Source: Motilibacter rhizosphaerae (GTDB taxonomy: Bacteria; Actinomycetota; Actinomycetes; Motilibacterales; Motilibacteraceae). Taken from it: a stretch of DNA of 64,000 bases. Both the position numbers and the translations under genes were made by a program. The notes under the pieces are model-generated. The model did not search any database, was not told the DNA's origin, and worked only from the letters and a program-made list of their open reading frames with translations. The stretch lies in NCBI RefSeq assembly GCF_004216915.1, contig NZ_SGXD01000002.1:992001-1056000 (forward strand). The letters are read 5' to 3'. Shown here piece by piece: positions 17,914 to 29,215 of the stretch; the first letter of the stretch is position 1; every line of letters starts with the position of its first letter.

Positions 17914-18143
17914 GGTCCCGCACCCCGCCAGGCGCGTACGCCGCGGAGCCCGAGCCACCCCACCGCGGTCCCGATCGCGAGCGACGCGACGACGAGCACG
18001 AGGTGGACGAGGAAGAACGCCGTCGGCCCGTGGTGCCAGCTGCGGTCGTCGGCCCAGATGGCCTTGAGGAACCGCGGCCAGATGAGCCACGACCAGACCC
18101 CGACGGCGAGCAGGAACCAGGACGCGCGGCGCGAGAGGGTCAC
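17841..18143 (-). CDS. SCO4848-family small membrane protein
   Basis: A 100-residue protein with two membrane segments: SWFLLAVGVWSWLIWPRF with a short linker, and HLVLVVASLAIGTAVGWLG. The pattern MTLSRRASWFLLAVGVWSW is that of the Streptomyces SCO4848 family, which, as here, sits beside a D-alanyl-D-alanine carboxypeptidase gene. Function is unknown; the conserved neighbourhood suggests a role at the cell envelope. GTG 18143 is preceded by GGGAGGA. The hydrophilic C-terminal 25 residues overlap the GNAT gene on the other strand and are probably poorly conserved. Confidence 0.82.
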   Translation of the reverse strand: MTLSRRASWFLLAVGVWSWLIWPRFLKAIWADDRSWHHGPTAFFLVHLVLVVASLAIGTAVGWLGLRGVRAWRGAGPQSGERTMTTPSVANAERTSPHRS

Positions 18144-18215
18144 CCCTCCATCCTCCCAGCCGCACCTCCGGGGGACACGCGGGCGCAGCGGCGGCCCAGG
18201 AAGGGCGCGCGACCC

Positions 18216-18221
18216 TAGGCT
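18216..18221 (+). promoter_or_regulatory. Leaderless-type -10 box of the carboxypeptidase gene
   Basis: TAGGCT lies exactly six bases before the GTG at 18228, so transcription would start on the start codon. No ribosome site is present, in agreement. Confidence 0.5.
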
Positions 18222-18227
18222 GGGCCG

Positions 18228-19427
18228 GTGCAACGGCGCAGCGGCCTCCTCGGCATGACCGGCGCGCTCGTCGCCGTCGCGACCGCGCTCCCGGCGCCGG
18301 CCCGGGCCTCCGTCGGCGGCGACCAGATGACCCGCGGGGGCCTCGTGGCCGGCAGCGGGGTCGCCGCGCCTCCGGTCGTCCCGGCGCTGTCCTACGTCGT
18401 GGCCGACGCGGACACCGGCGCCGTGCTCGCCGCCAAGGCCCCGCACCGCGCGCTCCGTCCGGCCAGCACGCTCAAGCTGCTCACCGCCCTGACGCTCCAG
18501 CCCGTGCTGGACCCGAGGGCGACCTACCGGGGCACGGACGCGGACGCGAACGTCGAGGGCAGCCGGGCGGGGATGGTGCCGGGAGGCACCTACACCGTCA
18601 CCAACCTGTTCCAGGGGATGTTCCTGCGCAGCGGCAACGACACGGTCCACGGCCTGGCGGTGCTGCACGGCGGCGTCACGAAGACCGTGGCCGACATGAA
18701 CGCCGAGGCCGCGCGGCTGCAGGCGCTCGACACCCACGCCGTCACCCCGGACGGCCTCGACGAGGACGGGCAGGTCAGCTCGGCGTACGACCTCGCGCTG
18801 TTCGGCCGCGCCGCGCTGCGCAACCCCGCGATCGTGTCGTACGCGACGACCACGCACGCCCGCTTCCCCGGCGGCCCGCGCTCCTACGGCCACGCGCACC
18901 CGGCGTTCCAGCTGTGGAGCGAGCAGCGCTTCGTCCAGCACTACCCGGGCGCGCTCGGGCTGAAGAACGGCTACACCAGCCTGGCGCGCAACACCCTCGT
19001 GGCCGCTGCCCGCCGGGGCGGCCACACGGTCGTCGTCACGCTGATGGACGACGGCGCGGGAGCCTGGCGCGACGCCGCGAAGCTCGCCGACTGGTACTAC
19101 GCCGGCGGCTGGCACGCCGCGCCCGTGGGGCAGCTCGTCGACCCGGTCCAGCCCGCGCCCGCCGCCGCCCCTGCCGTCTCCCGCGCGGCGGCCGGCACCC
19201 CGGCCGCCCTCCGCCGCGCGACGACGCCGTCACGCTCGTCGGTCGTCCCGGAGACGGCGGCAGGAGCCGGGGGCGCGCTCGTCCTCGCCGTCGTCCTGCT
19301 CCGGCTGCGCGCCGTGCGCCGCACCCGCCGCCGTCGTGCGCTGCGGGCGGCTCAGCGCCGCGACGTGCCGTCCCCGCGCCGTCCGAGCCGGACGGCCACG
19401 AGCGCGAGCACCCCGAAGAAGGCGTAG
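18228..19427 (+). CDS. D-alanyl-D-alanine carboxypeptidase (serine peptidase S11)
   Basis: A 399-residue exported penicillin-binding protein that trims pentapeptide side chains of peptidoglycan. The signal peptide covers about residues 1-27. Catalytic motifs: Ser80-Thr-Leu-Lys83 (SxxK), Ser135-Gly-Asn137 (SxN) and KNG in LGLKNGYTSLA in place of KTG, a variant usual in actinobacteria. After the catalytic domain comes an Ala/Pro linker, a membrane helix (AGGALVLAVVLLRLRAV) and a basic tail, so it is anchored at the C-terminus. The last 76 bases overlap the convergent YihY gene. GTG 18228 fits a leaderless start. Confidence 0.94.
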   Translation: MQRRSGLLGMTGALVAVATALPAPARASVGGDQMTRGGLVAGSGVAAPPVVPALSYVVADADTGAVLAAKAPHRALRPASTLKLLTALTLQPVLDPRATYRGTDADANVEGSRAGMVPGGTYTVTNLFQGMFLRSGNDTVHGLAVLHGGVTKTVADMNAEAARLQALDTHAVTPDGLDEDGQVSSAYDLALFGRAALRNPAIVSYATTTHARFPGGPRSYGHAHPAFQLWSEQRFVQHYPGALGLKNGYTSLARNTLVAAARRGGHTVVVTLMDDGAGAWRDAAKLADWYYAGGWHAAPVGQLVDPVQPAPAAAPAVSRAAAGTPAALRRATTPSRSSVVPETAAGAGGALVLAVVLLRLRAVRRTRRRRALRAAQRRDVPSPRRPSRTATSASTPKKA

Positions 19428-20491
19428 AACCGGCGCTTGGCCTCGGCCTGCACGGCGGCCTGCCGCTTGCGCAGGGCCTTCTGCTCCGCCGACCGCCGCT
19501 CGGCCCGCACCCGCAGCAGCGACACGTGCGCCGTGGGCAGCGCCTTCCCGGAGACGGCCTTCGCCTCCTCGGGGTCCAGCACGTCGTCCTCGGCCACCGT
19601 CAGTGCCTCGAGCGTCGGCTTGGGGCCGGTGACAGCCCAGGCGGCGGAGTACATGACCGCCCGGCAGATGAAGTTGATCCACACGAGCAGCCCGATGATG
19701 ATCGCGAAGGCGCCGTAGAGCGCGTTGCTCGTCGTCTTGCCGACGAGGTAGGTCCCGAGCAGCTTGAGGATCTCGATGACCACCGCGCCGAGGACGGCCC
19801 CGTGCAGCACGTTGCGCCAGGGCAGCTTGTGACCGGGCAGCCGGCTGAAGACGAAGACCAGCACCACCGCGTCACCGGCGAGCGCGATGACCGTGCCGAG
19901 GACCTTCAGCGCGAGCAGGGCCCAGGTGTTGCCCTGCAGGCCGACCCAGCCCAGCGCCGTCTCGGAGAACGACGTCGCGAAGCTGGACAGCGCGGTCGAG
20001 ACGAGCACGAGGCCGCCGAGCACGACCAGCACGAAGACGTCGGTGACCTTCTTGACGACGACGTTGGCCTTCTCGGGCGCCAGTCCCCACATCTGCCGAA
20101 GCGCCTCGCGGAGGGCGTCGAGCCAGGCGAGGCCCGAGAGCAGCAGGGTCACGAGGCCGATGATCCCGACCCCGGCCTTGGCGCTGCTGATCGTGTCCAG
20201 GTTGATCTTGCCGGGGTCCGTGCCGATCAGCCCGGGGAACGTCGAGTTGATCGACGAGGTGAGGTTCGCCTTCGCGTCCGGGTAGGCGTCCGACACGTAC
20301 CCGATGACGGAGAAGGCGACGGCGACCAGCGGGAAGAACGACAGGAAGCCGAAGTACGTCACCGCCCCGGCCAGCTGCCCGCCACGCACGGTGCCGTAGT
20401 GCTTGTTCATCCGGAGGACGTGGTCGACGACGGGGGCGCGGGTGCGCACCTCGGTGACGGCGTCCTTGGCCGAGCTCACGACAGCAGGCAT
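19352..20491 (-). CDS. YihY/BrkB-family integral membrane protein
   Basis: A 379-residue protein with six predicted membrane helices of the YihY/virulence factor BrkB family (once misnamed RNase BN). Family marks are the early LAGAVTYFGFLSFFPLVAVAFS and the later TTSNALYGAFAIIIGLLVWI. The C-terminus carries a charged cytosolic tail rich in Arg, Lys and Glu. The biochemical role of the family is not settled; export or lipid-related functions have been proposed. It lies between the carboxypeptidase and the RNA ligase-like gene and runs the same way as trpS, separated from the ligase-like gene by 52 bases. Confidence 0.92.
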   Translation of the reverse strand: MPAVVSSAKDAVTEVRTRAPVVDHVLRMNKHYGTVRGGQLAGAVTYFGFLSFFPLVAVAFSVIGYVSDAYPDAKANLTSSINSTFPGLIGTDPGKINLDTISSAKAGVGIIGLVTLLLSGLAWLDALREALRQMWGLAPEKANVVVKKVTDVFVLVVLGGLVLVSTALSSFATSFSETALGWVGLQGNTWALLALKVLGTVIALAGDAVVLVFVFSRLPGHKLPWRNVLHGAVLGAVVIEILKLLGTYLVGKTTSNALYGAFAIIIGLLVWINFICRAVMYSAAWAVTGPKPTLEALTVAEDDVLDPEEAKAVSGKALPTAHVSLLRVRAERRSAEQKALRKRQAAVQAEAKRRFYAFFGVLALVAVRLGRRGDGTSRR

Positions 20492-20543
20492 GGCGATGGC
20501 GTACCCCGCGCTGGGCGGTCCACCCGCCTCAAGATCGGGAGCG

Positions 20544-22277
<1,734 letters not shown>

Positions 22278-22364
22278 GGCTCCCCCTGGCTGTCCGCTCA
22301 ACGGGCTCCCCTGCGGCGCGGGAGCCCCTACGTCGAGCAGGAGACGGTGGACCACCGGTCTGGT

Positions 22365-24653
22365 TCAGTCCCCGCGGGCAGCAGTCGCTCCGCCGTCGGC
22401 GACCGCGGCGAGCAGCCGTTCCACGGGCTGCGGGCGCCCGGTGAGGAAGCCCTGGACCAGGGAGCAGCCGAGCGACCGGAGGACCTCGAGCTGCTCCTCG
22501 GTCTCCACGCCCTCGGCGACCACGTCGAGCCCGAGGCTCGTGCCGAGCAGCAGCACCGTCTCGACCAGCGCCCGCCCGTCGGGCTCGTCGACACGGGCGA
22601 CGAACGACCGGTCGATCTTCAGCACGTCCACCGGGAGCCGGCTGAGCATGCCGAGCGAGCTCCACCCGGTGCCGAAGTCGTCCATCGCGACGCGCACCCC
22701 CGCGGCCCGTACGCGCTCGAGCAGCCGCCGCGCTCCCTCCACGTCGGCGATGACCGCGGTCTCGGTGACCTCGAGGACGAGCGGCACGCCGCCGGGCACC
22801 GCGAGGGACTCCACCAGCTCGGCGAAGCCGGGACTGGCGAGCTGGCGGGCGCTGACGTTGACCGCCACGGGCAGCCGCAGCCGGCTCGCGTCGGCGCAGG
22901 CGCGGCGCAGCACCGCTTCGCCGACGGCGACGATGCGACCGGTCTGCTCGGCGACCTCGAGCCACGCGCCGGGGAGGAGCAGCTCACCGTCGCGGCGCCA
23001 GCGCACGAGCGCCTCCACCGACACCGGCCGCCCGTCGGCCGTCCGCACGACCGGCTGGTAGTGCACTTCCAGCCGGTCGGGCACGTCGCGGTCGAGGTCG
23101 CTCTCCAGCTGCACGCGCTCGAGCAGCTCGCGGCGCAGGCCCTCGCCGAACGTCTCGACGCCCGTGCCGCGCTCCTTGGCCCGCTGCAGCGCGGCGTGCG
23201 CGTCGCGCAGGAGGTCCTCGGGGCTGCCCTCTCCCGCCGGCGACGCCGCGATGCCGGCCGAGGCGGTGAGCGCGGGCCCGGGGAGGTCGAGCCGGGCGAC
23301 CTCCGCGCGCACGTGCTGGGCGATCTCGAGCAGCCGGGCGGGCGGGCAGTCGCCCTCGCAGAGCAGGACGAACTCGTCGCTGCCGAACCGCGCTGCCGTG
23401 TCCGTGCTGCGCGCGGCCCGGGCGACCGCGCTGCCGACCTGGACGAGCGCGGCGTCGCCCGCCGCGTGCCCGGCGGTGTCGTTGAGCCGCTTGAGCCCGT
23501 CGAGGCCGAAGAACAGCACGGCCACGACGTCCTGGGTGCGGCCGGCACGGCCGAGCGCGCTCGCGAGCCGGTCCTGCAGCAGCGCGCGGTTCGGCAGCCC
23601 CGTCAGCGCGTCGCGGACCGCGAGGCGGCGCAGCTCCTCCTCGGCGGCGGCCCGCTCTGCACCCGCGGACAGGACGTGCAGCACCGACTCGACGACCTCG
23701 ACGTCCTCCGGAGCGAGCTCGCCCTCCCAGCTCGCCTCCAGCTCCTCCCGGGAGCCGCCGACGCGGACACCGCGGGCCTGGCGCTGCCCCGGGGGCAGTC
23801 GCCGCTGCGGGACGGCGGCCGGGTGCGTGCCCAGCGGCCGGCGCTGCAGGCTGACGGGGGCGTCGACCAGCTCGCCGACCACGCGCACAGCGTCGGCCTC
23901 CAGCAGCGCCAGGTCGTCCTCGCCCACAGCACGGCCACCGAAGGCGGCCAGGGCGGACTGCCGCGACAGCAGCCGGCGCTCGGAGGCCTCGACGCTCACC
24001 AGTCGCAGCACCACGAGCATCCCCTGGGCGGCGACGAAGGGGGTGACCCACAGCGCGCTCAGCAGCTCGCCGAGCCGGCGGGATCCGGTGGTGTCGGCGA
24101 CGGCCGCGATGAGCACCGCGGCCAGCACGGAGCCGACGAGCGCGCGCCGCGCCAGCGCCGAGCTCGAGCGGCGCGCCGCGTCGAGCGTCAGCCAGACGAC
24201 GACCAGCACCACCGGGACGAAGGAGAGGACGACCAGCGGCCCGTAGACCGGGAACCCGTCCCGGTCGACCCGGTGGGCGTAGACGAGGTGGGTCGTCCCC
24301 CACAGCACGAAGCGCACGGCGTACAGCGCGAGCATGAGCGTGACGGCCAAGCGCGCGGGCGGCAGCCCGGCCCCGACGCGCGTCGCGACGACCGCGAGCA
24401 CGGTCACGGCAGCGATGGCGGCGGTGCGGACGAGCAGCAGGGTCTGCACGTGCACGAGGGCGCCGGTGTCGAACAGCGCGGCCCCGCTCGCGAGCAGCAC
24501 CGCGGCGCTCAGGCTGAGCAGCCCCGACCACAGCGCCGAGCGCTCCTCGGGCCGCCGGCGCCACCACAGCAGGTGCAGCAGCGCGACGAGCAGGGTGGCC
24601 CCGGCCAGGGCGTACTGGACGGCGACCGCCGCCTGCCAGTCCCCTCCGCCCAT
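22365..24653 (-). CDS. Membrane-bound GGDEF-EAL protein (cyclic di-GMP turnover)
   Basis: A 762-residue protein: seven or so N-terminal membrane helices (about residues 10-225), a linker domain, a GGDEF domain from about residue 345, and an EAL domain to the end. The cyclase signature reads RFGSDEF (GSDEF) near residue 424, while NRALLQDRL and LDGLKRLND resemble active cyclases. The EAL domain keeps VEALVRW, NVSARQL, DDFGTG, KIDRSF and EGVE, so phosphodiesterase activity is likely. The net effect on c-di-GMP cannot be told. The N-terminal membrane part could be a sensor. It is monocistronic, with a TACGGT box eight bases before the ATG. Confidence 0.93.
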   Translation of the reverse strand: MGGGDWQAAVAVQYALAGATLLVALLHLLWWRRRPEERSALWSGLLSLSAAVLLASGAALFDTGALVHVQTLLLVRTAAIAAVTVLAVVATRVGAGLPPARLAVTLMLALYAVRFVLWGTTHLVYAHRVDRDGFPVYGPLVVLSFVPVVLVVVWLTLDAARRSSSALARRALVGSVLAAVLIAAVADTTGSRRLGELLSALWVTPFVAAQGMLVVLRLVSVEASERRLLSRQSALAAFGGRAVGEDDLALLEADAVRVVGELVDAPVSLQRRPLGTHPAAVPQRRLPPGQRQARGVRVGGSREELEASWEGELAPEDVEVVESVLHVLSAGAERAAAEEELRRLAVRDALTGLPNRALLQDRLASALGRAGRTQDVVAVLFFGLDGLKRLNDTAGHAAGDAALVQVGSAVARAARSTDTAARFGSDEFVLLCEGDCPPARLLEIAQHVRAEVARLDLPGPALTASAGIAASPAGEGSPEDLLRDAHAALQRAKERGTGVETFGEGLRRELLERVQLESDLDRDVPDRLEVHYQPVVRTADGRPVSVEALVRWRRDGELLLPGAWLEVAEQTGRIVAVGEAVLRRACADASRLRLPVAVNVSARQLASPGFAELVESLAVPGGVPLVLEVTETAVIADVEGARRLLERVRAAGVRVAMDDFGTGWSSLGMLSRLPVDVLKIDRSFVARVDEPDGRALVETVLLLGTSLGLDVVAEGVETEEQLEVLRSLGCSLVQGFLTGRPQPVERLLAAVADGGATAARGD

Positions 24654-24758
24654 GCGCTACCACCGTAGGTCAGGGCGGGTGCTCCCGCGCTCCCTCCCCA
24701 TGAGACCACAGCAGGGGCACAGCGGGAGCCTGACGGGCGTACGCGGGGGCAGGGACGC

Positions 24759-24792
24759 CGACGGCCCCCGCGGGAGGTCGCGGGGGCCGTCG
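24759..24792 (-). terminator. Hairpin after icd
   Basis: A perfect 14-bp stem (24759-24772 with 24779-24792) with loop GGAGGT lies 18 bases after the icd stop. Confidence 0.8.
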
Positions 24793-24809
24793 TCAGGGCG
24801 TGGGCAGCG

Positions 24810-26030
24810 TCAGGCGCTGGCGCGCTTGCGCTGGAGGTTCTCGTCGAGCGCGGCGAGGAAGTCCTGCGTGGTGAGCCAGGGCTGGTCCTTGCCGATGAGC
24901 AGCGCGAGGTCCTTGGTCATCTGGCCACCCTCGACGGTCTCGATGCAGACCTTCTCGAGGTCGTCGGCGAAGGCCGTGACCTCGGGGGTGCTGTCGAGCT
25001 TGCCGCGGTGCTGCAGGCCGCGGGTCCACGCGAAGATCGAGGCGATCGGGTTGGTGGACGTCGGCTTGCCCTGCTGGTGCTGGCGGTAGTGCCGGGTGAC
25101 GGTGCCGTGCGCGGCCTCCGCCTCGACGGTGCGGCCGTCCGGGGTGAGCAGCACGCTCGTCATGAGGCCGAGCGAGCCGAAGCCCTGCGCGACGGTGTCC
25201 GACTGGACGTCGCCGTCGTAGTTCTTGCACGCCCAGACGTAGCCGCCCTCCCACTTGAGCGCCGCGGCGACCATGTCGTCGATGAGCCGGTGCTCGTAGG
25301 TGATGCCCGCGGCCTCGAAGTCCGCCTTGAACTCCGCCTCGTAGACCTCGGCGAAGATGTCCTTGAAGCGGCCGTCGTAGGTCTTGAGGATCGTGTTCTT
25401 CGTCGAGAGGTAGACGGGGTAGCCGCGGTCGAGCCCGTAGCGCATCGAGGCGCGGGCGAAGTCGCGGATCGAGTCGTCGAGGTTGTACATCGCGAGCGCG
25501 ACGCCGCCGCTCGGGAAGTCGTAGACGTCGAGCTGGATCGGCTCGCCGCCGTCCTTCGGCGTGAAGCTCAGCGTCAGGGTCCCCTCGCCGGGCACCTTGA
25601 GGTCGGTCGCGCGGTACTGGTCGCCGAAGGCGTGACGGCCGATGACGATCGGCTTGGTCCAGCCCGGCACCAGGCGCGGGACGTTCTGCATGATGATCGG
25701 CTCGCGGAAGATGACGCCGCCGAGGATGTTGCGGATGGTGCCGTTGGGCGACTTCCACATCTTCTTCAGGCCGAACTCCTCGACCCGTGCCTCGTCCGGC
25801 GTGATGGTCGCGCACTTCACGCCCACGCCGTGCTGCTTGATGGCGTTCGCGGCGTCGATCGTCACCTGGTCGTCGGTGGCGTCCCGGTGCTCGATGCCGA
25901 GGTCGAAGTACTGCAGGTCGACGTCGAGGTACGGCAGGATCAGCGAGTCCTTGATGGACTGCCAGATGATCCGCGTCATCTCGTCGCCGTCGAGCTCGAC
26001 GACCGGGTTCTGGACCTTGATCTTCGCCAT
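24810..26030 (-). CDS. icd: NADP-dependent isocitrate dehydrogenase, homodimeric eukaryote-like type
   Basis: A 406-residue enzyme that converts isocitrate to 2-oxoglutarate and CO2. It opens with [14 protein letters not shown] and carries [24 protein letters not shown] and the [12 protein letters not shown] block of the NADP-linked dimeric class, like Mycobacterium Icd1 and mitochondrial IDH. It is not the large monomeric IDH used by many actinomycetes. AAGGAGAG lies seven bases before the ATG. It follows mdh by 47 bases on the same strand, so a mdh-icd operon is likely. A strong hairpin ends the unit. Confidence 0.96.
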   Translation of the reverse strand: MAKIKVQNPVVELDGDEMTRIIWQSIKDSLILPYLDVDLQYFDLGIEHRDATDDQVTIDAANAIKQHGVGVKCATITPDEARVEEFGLKKMWKSPNGTIRNILGGVIFREPIIMQNVPRLVPGWTKPIVIGRHAFGDQYRATDLKVPGEGTLTLSFTPKDGGEPIQLDVYDFPSGGVALAMYNLDDSIRDFARASMRYGLDRGYPVYLSTKNTILKTYDGRFKDIFAEVYEAEFKADFEAAGITYEHRLIDDMVAAALKWEGGYVWACKNYDGDVQSDTVAQGFGSLGLMTSVLLTPDGRTVEAEAAHGTVTRHYRQHQQGKPTSTNPIASIFAWTRGLQHRGKLDSTPEVTAFADDLEKVCIETVEGGQMTKDLALLIGKDQPWLTTQDFLAALDENLQRKRASA

Positions 26031-26077
26031 GCGGGCGCTCTCCTTCGGGTGCTTCTGTGGTCAGCGAGCCGCGTGGC

Positions 26078-27034
26078 TCAGAGGTCCTTGACGTCGGCCT
26101 GCTTGGCCCTGACCGCCTCGGCGGCCTCCTTGAGCGCGGCGAGCTCGGACTCGGTGAGCTCGGTCTCGACGACGCGCTTCACGCCGCCGGCGCCGATCTC
26201 GGCCTCCACCCCGAGGTAGACCCCGGAGATGCCGTGCTCGCCCTCGACCCAGGCGCAGACGGGCATGACCGCGCCGGAGTCCTCGATGACCGCGCGCGCC
26301 ATGCGCGCGGCCGCGGCGGACGGCGCGTAATAGGCCGAGCCGGTCTTCAGCAGCGCGACGACCTCGGCACCGCCGTTGCGGGTGCGGTCGACGAGCGCGT
26401 CGATGCGGTCCTGCGGGAGCACCTCGGCGAGCGGCTTGCCGTCGACGCTCGAGCGGCTGGGCACCGGCACCATCGTGTCGCCGTGCGAGCCGAGCGTCAG
26501 CGTGCGGACCGAGCCGACCGGGACCCCGAGCTCCTCCGCCACGTTGTTGGTGAAGCGCGCGGTGTCGAGCATGCCGGCCTGGCCGAGCACGCGGGACTTC
26601 GGGAAGCCCGTGGCGAGCTGCGCCAGCGCGGTCATCTCGTCGAGCGGGTTGGACACGACGATGACCACGGCCTCCGGGGCGTGGCGGGCGACGTTCTCCG
26701 CGACCGAGCGCACGATCTTGGCGTTGGTCTCGATGAGGTCCATGCGGCTCATGCCCGGCTTGCGCGGCAGGCCGGCGGTGATGACGACGACGTCCGAGCC
26801 CGCGATGACCTCGTAGCCCGAGCCGTCGGTGCCCGTGGTGGCGCCGGTGACCTTCGTCTCGAAGCCCTCGACCGGGCGGGACTGGTTCATGTCGAGGGCG
26901 AGGCCCTCGGCCTTGCCCTCCACCACGTCGGTGAGGACGACCTCGTCGAGGACGTCGTACTCCGCGAGACGCAGGGCGGTCGTCGAGCCGTAGAAGCCCG
27001 CACCGACCACCGTCACCTTGCCACTGCGCGCCAC
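26078..27034 (-). CDS. mdh: Malate dehydrogenase, LDH-like type
   Basis: A 318-residue NAD-dependent dehydrogenase of the LDH/MDH superfamily. The Rossmann motif is VVGAGFYGSTTA; substrate residues are in AGLPRKPGMSRMDL (an Arg where lactate dehydrogenases have Gln, which selects oxaloacetate), VVSNPLDEMT and the catalytic His in TLGSHGDTMVP. It belongs to the LDH-like MDH group, unlike the mdh type with GAAGQIGY found in Streptomyces at the comparable place. GTG 27034 follows AAGGGAG at seven bases. It is probably co-transcribed with icd. Confidence 0.94.
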   Translation of the reverse strand: MARSGKVTVVGAGFYGSTTALRLAEYDVLDEVVLTDVVEGKAEGLALDMNQSRPVEGFETKVTGATTGTDGSGYEVIAGSDVVVITAGLPRKPGMSRMDLIETNAKIVRSVAENVARHAPEAVVIVVSNPLDEMTALAQLATGFPKSRVLGQAGMLDTARFTNNVAEELGVPVGSVRTLTLGSHGDTMVPVPSRSSVDGKPLAEVLPQDRIDALVDRTRNGGAEVVALLKTGSAYYAPSAAAARMARAVIEDSGAVMPVCAWVEGEHGISGVYLGVEAEIGAGGVKRVVETELTESELAALKEAAEAVRAKQADVKDL

Positions 27035-27109
27035 CTTGGCACTCCCTTGCTCTCGTCCGTCCCCCGCGGGGACTGGTCCGGATCCGTCCGGCAGGCTATC
27101 CCCGCAGGC

Positions 27110-27403
27110 TCAGCGCCCGCTGGTGGGGGTCGCGAGCACGAGGGCCAGGACGCCGACCGCCGCCGCCGCGAGCAGGACGACGTCGACCGCACGAGCGCGT
27201 ACGCGCAGCAGCCCCGCGCGCGCGGACGGCAGCACCGCCCGCAGCACGGCCCCGAGCGCCGGGGCGGCAGCCAGGACCTCGAGCGCCAGCCGCAGCGCCA
27301 CCCCCGGCAGCGCGACCAGCAGCACCCCCGCAGCGGCGACGCCGAGCACGAGGACCGTCGGCCACTCCCCGAGCCAGCGGGGGGTGCGCGACGCGTGGCG
27401 CAC
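27110..27403 (-). CDS. DUF3017-family membrane protein
   Basis: A 97-residue protein with about three hydrophobic segments (TVLVLGVAAAGVLLVAL, LEVLAAAPALGAVLRAVL and VDVVLLAAAAVGVLALVLA). Small proteins of this family are encoded directly after folD in many actinobacteria. The GTG overlaps the folD TAG (TAGTG), which fixes the start and shows coupling. The function is unknown. A short GC-rich inverted repeat at 27059-27073 lies between it and mdh and could end the purN-to-DUF3017 transcript. Confidence 0.82.
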   Translation of the reverse strand: MRHASRTPRWLGEWPTVLVLGVAAAGVLLVALPGVALRLALEVLAAAPALGAVLRAVLPSARAGLLRVRARAVDVVLLAAAAVGVLALVLATPTSGR

Positions 27404-28275
27404 TACCGGTCGGCGAGCGCGCGCTCGGCGGCCTCGACGACGTTGCTCAGCAGCATCGCCCGGGTCATCGGCCCGACCCCGCCCGGCATCGGCGCCAGCC
27501 ACCCGGCGACCTCGCGCACCTCAGGGGCGACGTCACCGGTGTAGCGGCCCTTCCCGTCAGGGCCGACCACCCGCGTGATGCCGACGTCGAGCACGGCCGC
27601 GCCCGGCTTGACCATGTCGGCCGTGAGCAGGCCGGGGACGCCCGCCGCCGCGATGACGACGTCGGCGCGCCGCACGTGCGCGGCGAGATCTTTGGTGCCG
27701 GTGTGGCACGTCGTCACGGTGGCGTTCTCCGTGCGGCGGGTGAGCAGCAGCCCCATCGGGCGCCCGGCGGTCACCCCGCGGCCCACGACCACGACCTCCG
27801 CGCCGGCGGTCGGGACGCCGTAGCGGTGGAGCAGCTCGAGGCAGCCGCGGGGGGTGCAGGGCAGCGGCGCCTCCTGCATGAGGACGAGCTTGCCCAGGTT
27901 GACCGGGTGGAGGCCGTCGGCGTCCTTCTCGGGGTCCATCAGCCCCAGCACGCGCTGCTCGTCCAGCCCGCGCGGCAACGGCAGCTGGACGATGTAGCCC
28001 GAGCACGCCGGGTCGGCGTTGAGCTCGGCGACGGTCGCCTCGACCTCGGTCTGGGTGGCGGTCGCCGGGAGCTGGCGCTCGATGCTCGTGATGCCGACCT
28101 CGGCGCAGTCGCGGTGCTTGCCGGCGACGTACGCCGCGCTGCCCGGGTCCTCGCCGACGAGCACGGTCCCGAGGCCGGGGACGACGCCCCGCGCACGGAG
28201 CGCGTCCACCCGCTCCCGGAGCTCAGCCCGGATCGCCGCTGCGGTCGCCTTGCCGTCGAGGATCGTCGCCGTCAC
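27403..28275 (-). CDS. folD: Bifunctional methylene-THF dehydrogenase / methenyl-THF cyclohydrolase
   Basis: A 290-residue enzyme that oxidises 5,10-methylene-THF and hydrolyses the product to 10-formyl-THF. Conserved blocks are [18 protein letters not shown] (the catalytic Lys is in the YxxxK region), [14 protein letters not shown], the NADP-binding [12 protein letters not shown] and [17 protein letters not shown] 28275 has GGAAGGA nine bases upstream. The 5' end lies inside the 3' end of the DMT transporter gene (53-base overlap). Its product is the formyl donor for PurN and PurH, encoded upstream in the same operon. Confidence 0.96.
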   Translation of the reverse strand: MTATILDGKATAAAIRAELRERVDALRARGVVPGLGTVLVGEDPGSAAYVAGKHRDCAEVGITSIERQLPATATQTEVEATVAELNADPACSGYIVQLPLPRGLDEQRVLGLMDPEKDADGLHPVNLGKLVLMQEAPLPCTPRGCLELLHRYGVPTAGAEVVVVGRGVTAGRPMGLLLTRRTENATVTTCHTGTKDLAAHVRRADVVIAAAGVPGLLTADMVKPGAAVLDVGITRVVGPDGKGRYTGDVAPEVREVAGWLAPMPGGVGPMTRAMLLSNVVEAAERALADR

Positions 28276-29215
28276 GAGCGCCCATCCTTCCACGCCGCGA
28301 CCCCACCACGACCGCCACCGCGGTGATCGCGCAGCCCGCGACGCTGCGCCAGCCGAGCTCGTGCCCAGGGGTCGGGACCACGGCGTCGACGACGAGGCTG
28401 CCGGTCAGCTGCCCGAGGACCGAGCACAGCCCCAGCACGAGCACGCCCAGGGGCCGGACGACGAGGGCGCCCACCGCGATGGTGACGATCCCGAGCACGC
28501 CGCCGAGGTAGAGCTGCGGCTCCCCCGGCAGCGCCCCGCTCGCCGCGGCTCCGACGAGCGCCCGTACGGCCAGGACCAGGGCGAGCGCGACACCGCCCAC
28601 GGCGAAGTTCACGAGCGCGGCGACCAGCGGCTGGCCCGACGCGCGCCCGACGTGGCCGTTGACGGCGAGCTGCACGGCGAGGGTGGCGCCGGCGGCGACG
28701 GACGCCACGAGGACCGCGCTGTGCCCGCCCCTGCCCAGCCCGCCGGAGCCGGCGACGAGCACGGCGACCACCGCGAGCGCGGCGGCGACCAGCCGCGGGA
28801 GCGTGACGGGGGCGCGGCCGCTGGGGCTGAGGCCCGCCCGGTCGACGGCGGCGCTGCTCGCGGTCTGGCCAGCGACCACCGCGACCGAGTAGAGCGCGAC
28901 CCCCACGAGCGGGACCGCGACCGACTGCACGACGACGAACGCCGCGCCCAGCGCGCCGCCCACGCACTGCCACCAGCGGATGCCGCCCTCGAGCAGCGCG
29001 GTCCGCAGCCGCCGGAGCCCCGACCGCCCGCGCGGCGTGCCGAGGACCACCACCGCGAGGACCAGCAGCCCGCTGCCGAAGCTGATCCCCGCCGCGGAGA
29101 CGCCGTCGTGGAGGCGCTGGCCCAGCGTGCCGTTGATCCGGGACTGCACCGCGAGCACCGCGCCTGAGGCGACCGCGAGCCCGAGGGCCAGTGGCCGGGG
29201 CGGCCCCCCGCTCAG
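28223..29215 (-). CDS. DMT-superfamily (YdcZ/DUF606) membrane transporter
   Basis: A protein of about 330 residues with ten hydrophobic segments in two similar halves; [15 protein letters not shown] and [16 protein letters not shown] mark the repeated YdcZ motif. Substrates of the family are mostly unknown. No ATG, GTG or TTG is available before the first helix. The CTG at 29215 overlaps the purH TGA (CTGA), mirroring the ATGA couplings elsewhere, and gives a complete first helix. The next GTG (29158) would remove most of it. It lies between purH and folD, so a link to purine, folate or precursor transport is possible but unproven. Confidence 0.85.
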   Translation of the reverse strand: MSGGPPRPLALGLAVASGAVLAVQSRINGTLGQRLHDGVSAAGISFGSGLLVLAVVVLGTPRGRSGLRRLRTALLEGGIRWWQCVGGALGAAFVVVQSVAVPLVGVALYSVAVVAGQTASSAAVDRAGLSPSGRAPVTLPRLVAAALAVVAVLVAGSGGLGRGGHSAVLVASVAAGATLAVQLAVNGHVGRASGQPLVAALVNFAVGGVALALVLAVRALVGAAASGALPGEPQLYLGGVLGIVTIAVGALVVRPLGVLVLGLCSVLGQLTGSLVVDAVVPTPGHELGWRSVAGCAITAVAVVVGSRRGRMGARDGDDPRRQGDRSGDPG

